Below, piece after piece: positions 44,214-53,813 of a stretch of 64,000 nucleotides of DNA. The DNA is from Vibrio gigantis (GTDB lineage: Bacteria > Pseudomonadota > Gammaproteobacteria > Enterobacterales > Vibrionaceae). Below the pieces are notes generated by a model. The model saw only the letters and a list, made by a program, of their open reading frames with translations. It made no database searches and was not told the origin of the DNA. The DNA is taken from positions 620,001 through 684,000 of the forward strand of contig NZ_AP025493.1 of the NCBI RefSeq assembly GCF_024347515.1. The letters are read 5' to 3'. The translations under genes and the position numbers were made by a program. Position 1 is the first letter of the stretch. Every line of letters starts with the position of its first letter.

Positions 44214-45137
44214 TTGAGTCGTAGGATAGTTAGCACTTCATTATTGGCATCACTCATTACTCACTCTGCCCTCGCGGAGGAGATAGATGATTGTCACAGT
44301 CAACCGTTAGAAGATACGCGAGTCGAAAAAGCCTACCACTACCTAAATAGCAAATTTTGCCAACCTGCCCTATGGTTCGATAACTTCTTCGTTGATGACC
44401 GTATTACCGAAGACGCCAGAGCCGGAACCTCTGTACGTTGGTACAATGATTTTATCTATTCTGAAGGTGGTGACGTTGATTATTCCACCAAACTCAATGC
44501 ACGCTTGCATTTACCCTTTGTCAGTAAAAGGCTTAAGCTAATCTACGAGTCTGTCAGCGATGAAGAATTCTTGGATTTTTTTCCAAATGATTCAGATGAA
44601 TTGGAAAGTGCGTTAGGCCTGCGTTACGACGCCTATGCCAAGGGTTATAGCAGCTTCAATATTAAGGCGACACTAAAACCACGTATTGAAGCTCGCTACC
44701 GTTTTACCTACCCTCTCACCACAGATGCAGTATTCCGGCTAACCCAACGTCTATATCAAGAAAAAAAAGAGACGGGCGAAATCACTGACATCGATTTTGA
44801 TCTTTCTCTCAACGATGATTTCTTAGCTCGTTGGTCAAGCTTTGCCGGATACAACGACGACCTTAAAGGTTGGAATTATGGTACGGGACTAACCTTGTAT
44901 CATTACCTTTCTCAAGACCAAGCACTTCAATATAGCGCCACGATTAATGCAACGAATGAGCCTTATAACCATTACGGTTACGCTCAGGTTTCGGTTACCT
45001 ACCGACAAAACGTATGGAAAGAATGGCTGTTCTACGAACTCATTCCTCGTTATCAATGGGAACGAGAACCCTATGAAAAACATACCGAAGAAGCCAACAT
45101 TACTCTTCGGCTCGAAGTTCTGTTCAACAATGTCTAA
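44214..45137 (+). CDS. exported barrel-like hypothetical protein (TTG start)
   Basis: The 307-residue protein has a signal peptide (RRIVSTSLLASLITHSALA) and a mature part dominated by amphipathic strands with many aromatic residues, as in outer-membrane barrels. The C-terminus (ITLRLEVLFNNV) lacks the usual terminal Phe, although Phe is four residues from the end. Only TTG is available as start before an upstream stop. I do not recognise a family. A four-unit 15-bp tandem array begins at its last codons. Confidence 0.7.
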   Translation: MSRRIVSTSLLASLITHSALAEEIDDCHSQPLEDTRVEKAYHYLNSKFCQPALWFDNFFVDDRITEDARAGTSVRWYNDFIYSEGGDVDYSTKLNARLHLPFVSKRLKLIYESVSDEEFLDFFPNDSDELESALGLRYDAYAKGYSSFNIKATLKPRIEARYRFTYPLTTDAVFRLTQRLYQEKKETGEITDIDFDLSLNDDFLARWSSFAGYNDDLKGWNYGTGLTLYHYLSQDQALQYSATINATNEPYNHYGYAQVSVTYRQNVWKEWLFYELIPRYQWEREPYEKHTEEANITLRLEVLFNNV

Positions 45138-45185
45138 TTAAACAACATCTAGTTAAACAGTGTCTAGCTCACCAGCGTCTAGTTA
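45126..45185. repeat. four-unit 15-bp tandem array over a stop codon
   Basis: Units AACAATGTCTAATTA, AACAACATCTAGTTA, AACAGTGTCTAGCTC and ACCAGCGTCTAGTTA occur with an exact 15-base period. The first unit holds the stop codon of the barrel-like gene; later units keep in-frame TAG or TAA words. Confidence 0.85.
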
Positions 45186-45235
45186 GTGATTAACTAGATA
45201 TTATAGGCATAGTGAGATAGGAACCGAGGCACAAA

Positions 45236-45262
45236 AAAAGCACATCATGTGATGTGCTTTTT
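45236..45262. terminator. bidirectional terminator before yccF
   Basis: AAAAGCACATCA and TGATGTGCTTTT pair perfectly around TG, with A and T runs giving a terminator on both strands between convergent genes. Confidence 0.88.
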
Positions 45263-45291
45263 AAGTTCTATCTAAGGCTTACGCTGCAACC

Positions 45292-45726
45292 TTAACCTTT
45301 GTAGTTTCTTACTCGTGCCGCTTCTGCTTCACGCTTATCGACAACCGTCTTACCGATTGGCGCTAGCGAGATAACGGCTAGCTTAAGATGCTGAATCGCA
45401 AAAGGAATCCCGATAATGGTAATGAAACACGCCACCGCTGACATGATGTGACCAAGTGCAAGCCAGATCCCCGCAAATAAGAACCAAATAACGTTACCAA
45501 TCACACCTAACGGGCTGGTACCGATATCCATTTCATTGGTCAGTTCATCGCGAGAAATGGCTTCTTGACCAAATGGAAAGAATGAGAAGTTACCCATAAC
45601 AAAACATGCTCTACCCCATGGAATACCAACGATGGTTAGGAATGCGAGCAGCCCGAAGAACCACCAAGCTAGTCCCATAAATACGCCACCGAAAAGAAAC
45701 CAAATGATGTTTCCTATTGTTTTCAT
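45292..45726 (-). CDS. yccF: YccF family inner-membrane protein
   Basis: The 144-residue protein matches YccF (148 in E. coli). Two similar halves each start with the sequence GNIIWFLFGGVFMGLAWW or GNVIWFLFAGIWLALGH and contain GIPW or GIPF, giving four transmembrane helices. The function is not established. GGAGA precedes the chosen ATG, so the longer frame from 45801 is rejected. Confidence 0.9.
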   Translation of the reverse strand: MKTIGNIIWFLFGGVFMGLAWWFFGLLAFLTIVGIPWGRACFVMGNFSFFPFGQEAISRDELTNEMDIGTSPLGVIGNVIWFLFAGIWLALGHIMSAVACFITIIGIPFAIQHLKLAVISLAPIGKTVVDKREAEAARVRNYKG

Positions 45727-45972
45727 TCTGTATTCTCCAAATCTTTGAATGCTGTTTATTTCATATGCCGAGTAAGGCAATGCTTGTTGTAATAGGTTCA
45801 TTATTGTTGAACCTTTATGAACCGTTTATGAATCACTTACATTTTATGTGATTGATACACACCACGATTCTCTAAATCCACATAGGGCTCAACCAATTTA
45901 TTTGATACCATGTACTGGAATTTTTGTACCGCAAAGATAAACAGACACGACAACTAATTTAAGGCCGAATTT

Positions 45973-46098
45973 ATGAATAACACCGAGCAACCTAAAAAGA
46001 AAATGAAAAACTGGGTGCCAATCGTCTTCTTCGGGCTTCTCAGTACGGTTCCCGTATTCATGTTCTTAGTCGATGTATACATCAACCAGTATATGTGA
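45973..46098 (+). CDS. small single-pass membrane protein (41 residues)
   Basis: AAGG nine bases upstream of an ATG opens a 41-codon frame. A lysine-rich start (EQPKKKMKNW) is followed by one hydrophobic helix (VPIVFFGLLSTVPVFMFLV), giving an N-in membrane protein. Codons resemble neighbouring genes. The function is unknown. Confidence 0.65.
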   Translation: MNNTEQPKKKMKNWVPIVFFGLLSTVPVFMFLVDVYINQYM

Positions 46099-46198
46099 CA
46101 CATCCACCGTTATCCCTATCTAAATGAATACAGGTGAGCTCACTTGTATTCATTCTAATTAGCAGACCTCAACTACACTCAATTCAGCGCCTCTGCAT

Positions 46199-47275
46199 TC
46201 AAATCAACTCTTCTGTAATCAAATCAAGAATGTCGATCAGCTCATGATCAGGCAAATTCAGCAAGTTATCTCCAACATACCATTCAATTTTACATTGGTT
46301 TGGAAACTCGCTGATTGCTGGGTTTCCTATCCAAACCTTGTGCTTCTTAGCTATGTTATCTCTCACAATAATTCCGTCTTCGTAACTCACAGGTAAATAA
46401 AGATGAAGCATGTTGGCCTGCGGTTGCTGCGGGTTAACCGTGAACTGCGGATAATCGAGTAGGATTTGGTAGATCTGTTTTGTGCGCTCAAACAGTGACG
46501 GCATCAACTCTAATCGCTCATCAAACTGCATTGCCGCTGAAACTACATAAGGCGTTCGGTGATAAACATTACCACCTTGACGCTTCATCCACGCCGATGC
46601 TTTCGCTACAAAGGCTTTATCGCCTAGCAGTAACGAACCACCAAGGCCATTGAGACCTTTATACAGCGAAACATAAGCACTATTGAAGCCGTTAGCTATC
46701 TCGCTGTATGACTTTTGGTAATACACGCCACATTCCCACAAACGCGCACCATCCATATGAAGGTGAATCGATTTTTCTTTGCAGTACTGCTTGATCGCTT
46801 CAAGCTCTTCCCATTCAGGCAATTGACCGCCAATTTCTCGCATGGGCAACTCATACAGCGCCGCCGCGATTTCATCTGGCCACACCTTCAGGTCATCAAC
46901 AGTCCAAGTGCGAAAAACGTTGCCGACTGGAAGCACGCTGAAGCGATTTTGGAGCTGATATCCTTGGCGTTCATGACGCATGATATGACTCGACTCATGC
47001 ATCGCTACTACTGGGTTTCTTTTCTCTTGGCACGCAATTTCCAATGCTGTTGGTTGGTTCATGGTTCCGGTAATCACAAACACGGCGGCTTCATAACCAA
47101 GCAGCTCTGCAACCTTGTTTTCAAAACTCTCGATAAACTCGCCATCACCATAGCTATCATGGCTCACATTATGTGTTTCACACCATTCAGCCATCTGAGC
47201 GAATGTTTGTGCTGGTGTCGGCTCTAGGTGACCGGAAAGCAACAAATCACATTGTTGACGCAAGTCCATGCTCAT
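46199..47275 (-). CDS. PLP-dependent threonine-aldolase/beta-eliminating-lyase family protein
   Basis: The 358-residue fold type I enzyme has the PLP lysine in SLYKGLNGLGGSLLLG (about residue 200), the Asp in LHMDGARLWE, and the aromatic-stacking His in HESSHIMRHE. It most resembles the threonine aldolase group, which splits L-threonine or beta-hydroxy amino acids to glycine and an aldehyde; other lyases share the fold. AAAGGA before MSMDLRQQ supports this start over 47347. It stands alone. Confidence 0.85.
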   Translation of the reverse strand: MSMDLRQQCDLLLSGHLEPTPAQTFAQMAEWCETHNVSHDSYGDGEFIESFENKVAELLGYEAAVFVITGTMNQPTALEIACQEKRNPVVAMHESSHIMRHERQGYQLQNRFSVLPVGNVFRTWTVDDLKVWPDEIAAALYELPMREIGGQLPEWEELEAIKQYCKEKSIHLHMDGARLWECGVYYQKSYSEIANGFNSAYVSLYKGLNGLGGSLLLGDKAFVAKASAWMKRQGGNVYHRTPYVVSAAMQFDERLELMPSLFERTKQIYQILLDYPQFTVNPQQPQANMLHLYLPVSYEDGIIVRDNIAKKHKVWIGNPAISEFPNQCKIEWYVGDNLLNLPDHELIDILDLITEELI

Positions 47276-47577
47276 AGTTTTTCCTTTATTCATTATCGTT
47301 CTATGTAGGGTTATGGGATTATTTACGTTACCTACCAACGGTGCCATAAAATGCCCATATTCGCTTTTATTATTCGTGAATAATTAGTTTTACTCAGTCA
47401 TCGGCTGCTTGCACTGAAACATACAAAACTCTTAGCGCTTTATATAATTAAGCACAGAAAAACACACGTATCTAAATAGAGAAGTATGGGCTAATTCGTT
47501 GTTGTTCAACCATTCTTCTATTATTGTATATCTATAATTCCAATAAATATTATTCGTTAATGGACAAAGAGGGCTAT

Positions 47578-48195
47578 ATGTCGAAAAATCGAGTCTTGGT
47601 GCTATTCGCCCACCCTTCTCAGCATCGCTCTGAAGCAAACAAACCCTTATTTGAACAAGCCAAACGCGTTGACGGAGTTACCTGTGTCGACCTCTATGCT
47701 GAATATCCGACCTTCAAAATCAACATCGATCGAGAACAGAAACGCCTGTTAGATCATGACATCATCATTTTTCAGTTCCCTTTGTATTGGTACTCAACAC
47801 CGGCAATTCTTAAAGAGTGGCAAGATCTTGTTCTTGAATATGGCTTCGCCTACGGCACCGATGGCAATGAACTACAAGGCAAAAACTTGTTATGTAGCAT
47901 CACGGCAGGAGGCAAGAAAGATGCTTACCAAAGTGATGGTTACAATCATTTCACCATTCGAGAACTGCTTCATCCGATCGAACAAACCGCTTCTTTGTGT
48001 GGGATGAACTATCTCGCGCCCTTTGCGCTATTTGGCTCGCGTACCGCTTTGGAAGAGAATCGCATCCAAGAGCATGTCGATAACTATAAAGTACTGTTAG
48101 AGGCCTTTGTTGCCGGCAAGATCAATATCAAGAAAGCCAGCAAAGCAGAAAAACTAAACCACTACGTAGAAGAATTAATGGCAGAGGTTAAATAA
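47578..48195 (+). CDS. Kef-associated NAD(P)H oxidoreductase (flavodoxin-2 fold)
   Basis: The 205-residue protein has the flavodoxin-like start RVLVLFAHPSQHRSEANKPL and the FMN/FAD loop FQFPLYWYSTPAILKEWQD. KefF/KefG proteins have this form and bind the Kef antiporter to raise its activity. The stop overlaps the start of the downstream Kef gene in TAATG, so the two are translationally coupled, which strongly supports that role. GAGGGC precedes the ATG. Confidence 0.88.
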   Translation: MSKNRVLVLFAHPSQHRSEANKPLFEQAKRVDGVTCVDLYAEYPTFKINIDREQKRLLDHDIIIFQFPLYWYSTPAILKEWQDLVLEYGFAYGTDGNELQGKNLLCSITAGGKKDAYQSDGYNHFTIRELLHPIEQTASLCGMNYLAPFALFGSRTALEENRIQEHVDNYKVLLEAFVAGKINIKKASKAEKLNHYVEELMAEVK

Positions 48196-50120
48196 TGACG
48201 GGATATTTTCTACAAGCATTTATCTACTTAGTCGCAGCAGTCATTGCCGTACCTATTGCCAAAAGGCTTGGCCTTGGCTCTGTATTAGGTTATCTCATTG
48301 CTGGTGTTGTGATTGGTCCGATCATTGGCCTCGTGGGTGAAGAGACCACAACCATTCAACACTTTGCCGAGTTCGGTGTAGTCATGATGCTGTTCTTAGT
48401 CGGTCTTGAACTTGAGCCTAAAATGCTTTGGGCAATGAGAAATCGCCTTATGGGCCTGGGTGGTCTGCAAGTTGGTGGCACCACCGCAATTGTAATGGGT
48501 ATTGCCCTCTTCTTCGGGCAACCTTGGACGATCGCGCTGACTATCGGTTTGATCTTCGCGCTGTCATCAACTGCGATTGTTCTCCAAACCTTTAATGAAA
48601 AAGGGCTATCTAAGACAGAAGGCGGTAAGAACGCTTTCTCAGTTTTACTGTTCCAAGATATTGCCGTCATCCCTATGTTGGCATTTATCCCTCTATTAGC
48701 ATTACCAGAATTAATTGAAGCTGCACAAAGCGCGGTCGCTTCTGCTTCTGATCACCATGAAGAGTTAAGTCTTGTTGCTGGCCTGCCGGGTTGGGCTTAT
48801 GGCCTTGTGATCACGGCATCTATCGCGATAGTTGTTGTCGGCGGGCACTTTTTGAGTCGTCCACTGTTCCGCTTTGTGGCAAGCTCAGGCCTGCGTGAAA
48901 TCTTTACTGCAACCGCACTAATGTTGGTGATTGGTATTGCTGCATTAATGAGCCTAGTCGGCCTATCACCGGCTTTAGGTACTTTCCTTGCTGGTGTGGT
49001 ATTGGCCAACAGTGAATTCCGCCACGAACTTGAGTCTAATATCGACCCGTTTAAAGGGCTGCTTCTTGGCTTGTTCTTCATTACCGTAGGTGCTGGCATC
49101 AACTTTGATGTTCTATTCAACGACTTTGGTTTGATCATTGGCCTCACCCTTGGCGTTATGCTTCTTAAAGCCTTAGTACTATTTACGTTGGCGTTGATCT
49201 TCAAAATCAAAAACAGTGACCGTTGGCTGTTTACATTGAGCTTGGCGCAAGCCGGTGAGTTTGGTTTTGTACTACTGAGCTTCTCTGCTCAAAACCACGT
49301 ACTACCTGCTGACATTGTCCAAACATTGTCGCTGGTTGTAGCGCTTTCAATGTTCCTAACACCAGGGCTGTTCATTCTATTTGATAAAGTGATTCTGCCG
49401 CGTTACGAACAAAAATCGAACGACCGCGAAGAAGATACTATTGAAGAGAAAGGCACCGTTATCATTGCGGGCATTGGCCGATTCGGCCAGATTGTTAACC
49501 GCTTATTGGTGTCGAATGATGTCAATACTGTGGTTCTGGATCACCAAGCGAACCAAGTAGATTTATTACGCTCCATCAATATCAAATCTTACTTTGGTGA
49601 TGCGACTCGTCACGATTTATTGCATACCGCCGGAATCGAAGAAGCCGCAATGCTAGTAGTAGCGATCGATAACCAAGACTCAAGCGTTGAATTAGTGAAG
49701 TACGTTAAACACACCTACCCTAAAGTGAAAATCTTAGCCCGCGCATTCGACCGTGGTCATAGTTATCGCTTACGAGAAGCAGGTGCAGATTCTGTAGTGT
49801 CCGAAACTTACCACTCTGCACTTGAAATGGGAGCAGAAGCCTTGCGCTCTTTAGGGCACCACCCATTCTTCGTCGAGCAGCAAAAATCGACGTATCAACG
49901 TGTTGAGAGCCGTAAGTCTGAAAAGCTTTACCAAGCTTGGTCTGAAGCGGAAGAGAACCCACGCTACGACAACAACTACCGACAAATCTTCATTCATCTT
50001 GAAGAAGCAATGAAAGAAGATATGAAGAAAGACCGTTCGGATAAGCACTCTCGCTCTGAACGTGGTTGGACCCCTCCGCCGAAGGGCTATGCTGATGGCT
50101 TTGAGGAAGACGAGTCTTAA
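48195..50120 (+). CDS. glutathione-gated Kef-type K+/H+ antiporter
   Basis: The 641-residue protein has about 12 transmembrane helices (CPA2 family, 1-385) and a C-terminal RCK/TrkA-N domain from about 415 (GTVIIAGIGRFGQIVNRLL). Characteristic sequence includes VMMLFLVGLELEP and LAGVVLANSEFRHELESNID. Kef channels export K+ and acidify the cytoplasm when electrophile adducts of glutathione bind, protecting against toxic aldehydes. Order ancillary gene then antiporter resembles kefG-kefB and kefF-kefC. The KefB/KefC subtype is not decided. Confidence 0.92.
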   Translation: MTGYFLQAFIYLVAAVIAVPIAKRLGLGSVLGYLIAGVVIGPIIGLVGEETTTIQHFAEFGVVMMLFLVGLELEPKMLWAMRNRLMGLGGLQVGGTTAIVMGIALFFGQPWTIALTIGLIFALSSTAIVLQTFNEKGLSKTEGGKNAFSVLLFQDIAVIPMLAFIPLLALPELIEAAQSAVASASDHHEELSLVAGLPGWAYGLVITASIAIVVVGGHFLSRPLFRFVASSGLREIFTATALMLVIGIAALMSLVGLSPALGTFLAGVVLANSEFRHELESNIDPFKGLLLGLFFITVGAGINFDVLFNDFGLIIGLTLGVMLLKALVLFTLALIFKIKNSDRWLFTLSLAQAGEFGFVLLSFSAQNHVLPADIVQTLSLVVALSMFLTPGLFILFDKVILPRYEQKSNDREEDTIEEKGTVIIAGIGRFGQIVNRLLVSNDVNTVVLDHQANQVDLLRSINIKSYFGDATRHDLLHTAGIEEAAMLVVAIDNQDSSVELVKYVKHTYPKVKILARAFDRGHSYRLREAGADSVVSETYHSALEMGAEALRSLGHHPFFVEQQKSTYQRVESRKSEKLYQAWSEAEENPRYDNNYRQIFIHLEEAMKEDMKKDRSDKHSRSERGWTPPPKGYADGFEEDES

Positions 50121-50167
50121 ACAGAAGTCTAAGCTACAGCTTTAGATGACCATGCTATTCAACCATC

Positions 50168-50193
50168 AAAAGCGGCTATTTAAGCCGCTTTTT
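50168..50193 (+). terminator. terminator of the Kef operon
   Basis: AAAGCGGCT and AGCCGCTTT form a stem around ATTTA-type loop, followed by a T run. Confidence 0.88.
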
Positions 50194-50661
50194 CTTTCAT
50201 CTCCCCCCTACAAAACGTCAAATGAGCATAAGTATCAGCTGCTGAAACTCGTAATCCGAGAGATTTGTGTGATCTAGCTAAAATTTTTAATTTCTGACCA
50301 CATAGCAAAAGTGGATTCAATTTTTACATTATTGAAACATTCCAACCCTGCATAAACCACACCATAAACATGGCTATATATGCACTCATTCCTGCCATTC
50401 AAGCATCCACCCAATTCATAGCGACCACTCTCTAAGGCTTGAATTACATTGCATATATCTAAATGCGCCGTAAAAGATCCAACAAAACCATTCACAAGGC
50501 AAATAAACAACCCGCTTAATTCACATACTTAAACCATCAAAATTAACACAAATATTTCAAAGTATGTCTATCGTTACAATTTGTAACGATTAGCAGTTAT
50601 CGGTATAGTCCTGCAATTCAAAAAGTGAGACCTTTGCGCTCACCTTAAAGGAGATATAATA
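50194..50661. other. AT-rich gap before the DUF819 gene
   Basis: No supported gene. A 78-codon minus-strand frame at 50274-50510 lacks a ribosome-binding site and family resemblance and is probably chance. TTACAATTTGTAAC (50574-50587) is a perfect palindrome 75 bases before the DUF819 start and a possible operator. Confidence 0.5.
50574..50587. promoter_or_regulatory. palindrome upstream of the DUF819 gene
   Basis: GTTACAATTTGTAAC centres on AATT with inverse arms GTTACAA and TTGTAAC sharing the middle T. It lies close to where a promoter would be expected, so it may be a repressor or activator site. Confidence 0.4.
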
Positions 50662-51885
50662 ATGATTACTAATGATGCTGTAATAATGGGCATGTTAGCT
50701 GTTATTCTTGGCGGTGTATTTATCACGGAAAGTAGCCAAAATAGCGCACTGAAAAAATTCTACTCGTTCGTTCCGGGTCTATTGCTCTGTTACTTTGTTC
50801 CTTCTCTATTGAACAGTTTAGGCATCATCGACGCATCAAACTCTAAGCTGTACTTCGTTGCGAGTCGTTACCTATTACCAAGCGCGCTCGTTCTACTGAT
50901 CATCTCAGCTGACCTACGCAAAATCTTCGGCCTTGGCTCAAAAGCCGTCATCATGTTCCTAACGGGTACTGTCGGCATCATCATTGGTGGGCCTTTGGCG
51001 ATTCTGATTATCGACCAAGTCAACCCTGACCTTGTATCTGGCGATGTATGGCGTGGCCTTACCACAGTAGCAGGCTCTTGGATCGGCGGCGGTGCAAATC
51101 AAGCTGCCATGAAAGAAGTGTTCGAGGTTGATGACCAACTCTTCTCTGCAATGATTACAGTTGATGTTATCTGTGCAAACATTTGGATGGCCGTATTACT
51201 TGTCATGGCAGGTCGTCAGAAGAAGATTGATGCATGGCTAAAAGCAGACACATCAGCTATCGAAGAGCTAAAAGAGACGGTTTCTAAATACCAAGAAGAG
51301 AACGCTCGACCAACAACTACTACCGATCTAATGAAGATCGCTGCAATTGCCTTTGGTCTAACAGGCCTTGCTCACTTCTTCAGTGACCTAATCGCACCAT
51401 GGATCTCAACGAATGCTCCAGAACTTGCGAAATACAGCCTTACATCTGGCTTCTTCTGGCTAATCGTTATGGTAACAACGTTCGCGTTGATCGCTTCGTG
51501 CTTTAAATCGACACGTAGCCTTGAGCACAGTGGCGCATCGAAAATTGGTTCAGCGTTCATCTATATCCTAGTTGCTACCATTGGTATGCAAATGGATGTT
51601 ACAGCCATCTTTGACAACCCTGGTTACTTCTTCATAGGTATCACATGGTTAACTATCCATGCCCTTCTGATGATTGTGATGGCGAAGCTAATTCGTGCAC
51701 CATTGTTCTTCATGGCTGTAGGTAGCCAAGCTAACGTAGGTGGCGCAGCATCAGCTCCTGTGGTTGCAGCTGCATTCCACCCTGCATTAGCTCCGGTAGG
51801 TATCTTGATGGCTGTACTGGGTTACGCACTTGGTACATACGGTGCTTACATCTGTGGCCTAATCATGCAGGCTGCTGCTGGCTAG
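50662..51885 (+). CDS. DUF819 family membrane transporter
   Basis: The 407-residue protein has about ten hydrophobic helices in two repeats. The glycine-rich VAGSWIGGGANQAAMKEVF (about 139-157) and GSQANVGGAASAPVVAAAFH (about 353-372) are equivalent loops of the two halves and match the DUF819 (YjcL-like) family, whose fold relates to sodium-dependent carriers. The substrate is unknown. AAAGGAGATATAATA precedes the ATG, and codon bias suggests high expression. It is monocistronic. Confidence 0.85.
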   Translation: MITNDAVIMGMLAVILGGVFITESSQNSALKKFYSFVPGLLLCYFVPSLLNSLGIIDASNSKLYFVASRYLLPSALVLLIISADLRKIFGLGSKAVIMFLTGTVGIIIGGPLAILIIDQVNPDLVSGDVWRGLTTVAGSWIGGGANQAAMKEVFEVDDQLFSAMITVDVICANIWMAVLLVMAGRQKKIDAWLKADTSAIEELKETVSKYQEENARPTTTTDLMKIAAIAFGLTGLAHFFSDLIAPWISTNAPELAKYSLTSGFFWLIVMVTTFALIASCFKSTRSLEHSGASKIGSAFIYILVATIGMQMDVTAIFDNPGYFFIGITWLTIHALLMIVMAKLIRAPLFFMAVGSQANVGGAASAPVVAAAFHPALAPVGILMAVLGYALGTYGAYICGLIMQAAAG

Positions 51886-51915
51886 TACGACTAGCGCCAA
51901 CAATCTGTTGATTTT

Positions 51916-51951
51916 AAAATCCGATATTGGTTCGCCAATATCGGATTTTTT
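51916..51951 (+). terminator. terminator of the DUF819 gene
   Basis: AAATCCGATATTGG and CCAATATCGGATTT form a perfect 14-pair stem with a TTCG tetraloop and a T run. Confidence 0.95.
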
Positions 51952-52385
51952 ATGTGCGTACCAATAGGCAATGAAACAAGAATTAAAAGTTAAAGTCATG
52001 CTTATATTTAATTATTAGAGCTTATCAAACGACTATTTCTAACTCCTTCCTATAAATCGATTAATTACTCTTCTTTTCTGCTCTCCTGCATTATTTACAT
52101 TCAAACTAGCTTAACGTCGGTTAAATTTATACATACATCTGTCATATTGCGCAGCAAGCCATATGTGTTTAGCATCTATCCCCATAGAGAAAAATTAAAC
52201 TAAAGAGAAGAGCTTCAACAAAAAAGAATGTATGGCGGAAAACCAAGTCCTGCAAGATTGAGATTCGCCATACCCAGAAACCGTACAACAATATATATGA
52301 ATGGTTATAATATGAAACTATCCCAAATTACTTGTCTCGAAGAACTAAACTCTCCCACAAAGAACACTTTCCTCTAGGAGCAGGG
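51952..52385. other. AT-rich intergenic stretch
   Basis: No gene is supported. TATGGCG (52231-52237) and CGCCATA (52265-52271) are inverse arms 27 bases apart, possibly an mRNA hairpin in the leader of the next gene. The rest is low-complexity AT-rich sequence. Confidence 0.45.
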
Positions 52386-52733
52386 ATGAAGAATTGGAAA
52401 GTAAAATCGACAAAGCTCGATAAAGGTCAGTACCTAAATTATCGAATAAGAGCGCACAGCATAAAGATTGACGCGAATGGACTGCTAGAGTTTTACGACA
52501 TGGGTATCGTTGTATCTAGCTTTAGCAGTGACGAATGGTTTATCTGTTACCAAACCAATGTATTCGGCTACACCAAGAAAAGCCACTGCAACCCATTTCA
52601 ATTTGCTCACTGTAAACAACTGAAAGAGACAGAAGAAGCAAGACAAGAGATTGTCACGAACTCGCCATTAGCGCTATTCATTAAGAACCGTAAATGTAGA
52701 CCGAATCCGGTTGGTAGAAAACCAAATTTATAG
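52386..52733 (+). CDS. hypothetical basic protein (115 residues)
   Basis: TAGGAGCAGGG before the ATG decides this start over an in-frame TTG at 52332. The product is basic, mixed alpha/beta, with four cysteines, the last in NRKCRPNPVGRKPNL. No family is recognised. A 39-residue membrane-protein gene follows after 28 bases and is probably cotranscribed. Confidence 0.6.
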   Translation: MKNWKVKSTKLDKGQYLNYRIRAHSIKIDANGLLEFYDMGIVVSSFSSDEWFICYQTNVFGYTKKSHCNPFQFAHCKQLKETEEARQEIVTNSPLALFIKNRKCRPNPVGRKPNL

Positions 52734-52761
52734 TTAGTTTAAATTACGAGGAATATACAGA

Positions 52762-52881
52762 ATGAGAAATATCCTTGATAAATTTAAAAAAGACATTGGT
52801 GTATGGTTATTCTTAATTATCATATTTAGTTATTTTATTTATGCATCATTAAGTATATGTTGGGGCGAGATTTTCAGTTAA
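52762..52881 (+). CDS. small membrane protein (39 residues)
   Basis: GAGGA precedes the ATG of a 39-codon frame. A basic N-terminus (NILDKFKKD) leads into one hydrophobic helix (IGVWLFLIIIFSYFIYASL). It is probably expressed with the gene upstream. The function is unknown. Confidence 0.6.
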   Translation: MRNILDKFKKDIGVWLFLIIIFSYFIYASLSICWGEIFS

Positions 52882-52952
52882 ATGGCTAAAGCAACCTCTG
52901 GTAATATCAATACTGAACCTTTAGCCTATTTAATGTGACAAGAGAAATACAA

Positions 52953-53798
52953 CTAATCGAATAAAGACGCTAACTTATTTTCCACCACAGGGCTGATATT
53001 AAAGCTCAACATAAAGTCAGGACGTGTTTCTTCGTCTTTCTCAAGGTAATAGTTCGCTTCAATGCCCAACTTCCAAGGGCGTCCGTTCAGGACAGTAGTT
53101 TTACTAACGCTGATATTTAACGGAATTTCCGCCTGATCCTTATTCCAGTCATACGAGAATGTCGGCGCAGAGCCTACCGTCCAACCCCCTCCTAAGATCT
53201 CCACCCAAAACACTTGTGTCGACGTCCTGTTGATTCGAGTATCAGAATGATCGGCTCCGTCTCCAGACACGCCATATAAGTGGTTTGGGAACATGCCTAC
53301 AACTCGCTCATTACTCGCCTTCCCAAACATAAACTCAGGCCCGATAGCAAATTGATCCGCAGTTAGGTCACTACTCCCCGTAGGCAAAGAAGCAAACAGG
53401 CCAAAAGCAACGATAGTACCCCCTTCCATTTTGGGTGCATAAGCTAGATCAAAAGAGATATCACTCACTCCCGACTGATCCATATGAATTGCATTCGTTA
53501 TCGAGTCAGTATCAAAATCGTTGTGAACATAGGACATTGCCGGGCGGAAAATGATTTTGTCGCCATTCTCCATAGGGAATGGCAGCGTCGGCTGGAGGAC
53601 TGTAGCAAAGCTATCCCCTCCTCCGTCATATCCGCCAGAGTATTGAAATTTTAAATTGAGGCTCGCGTAAGCCGTGTTCGGGTTTGCAAGTTCCTTTGCT
53701 GCCTTCTCTGCTGTTTGATTACTTTCTTCATTAGCAATCGCGACAGTAGACGTTAATAATAATCCAGCCATTATCAGTGCAAGTGGTTTACAAGCCAT
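52953..53798 (-). CDS. exported outer-membrane channel-like protein
   Basis: The 281-residue protein has a signal peptide (MACKPLALIMAGLLLTSTVA) and a mature part of alternating amphipathic strands with a final LASLFD. Segments such as LQPTLPFPMENGDKIIFRP, GVSDISFDLAYAPK and FGLFASLPTGSSDLT are typical of the putative channel group related to phenol-degradation MetA proteins. Its substrate is unknown. AGAGAG precedes the ATG; a TTG five codons earlier is rejected. Confidence 0.72.
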   Translation of the reverse strand: MACKPLALIMAGLLLTSTVAIANEESNQTAEKAAKELANPNTAYASLNLKFQYSGGYDGGGDSFATVLQPTLPFPMENGDKIIFRPAMSYVHNDFDTDSITNAIHMDQSGVSDISFDLAYAPKMEGGTIVAFGLFASLPTGSSDLTADQFAIGPEFMFGKASNERVVGMFPNHLYGVSGDGADHSDTRINRTSTQVFWVEILGGGWTVGSAPTFSYDWNKDQAEIPLNISVSKTTVLNGRPWKLGIEANYYLEKDEETRPDFMLSFNISPVVENKLASLFD

Positions 53799-53813
53799 GA
53801 GGTCTCTCTTCAA

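Noticed and set aside
50274..50510. Minus-strand 78-codon open frame in the gap before the DUF819 gene
   Set aside because: No ribosome-binding site, no signal peptide or domain, unusual residue composition, and it lies in an AT-rich promoter region.
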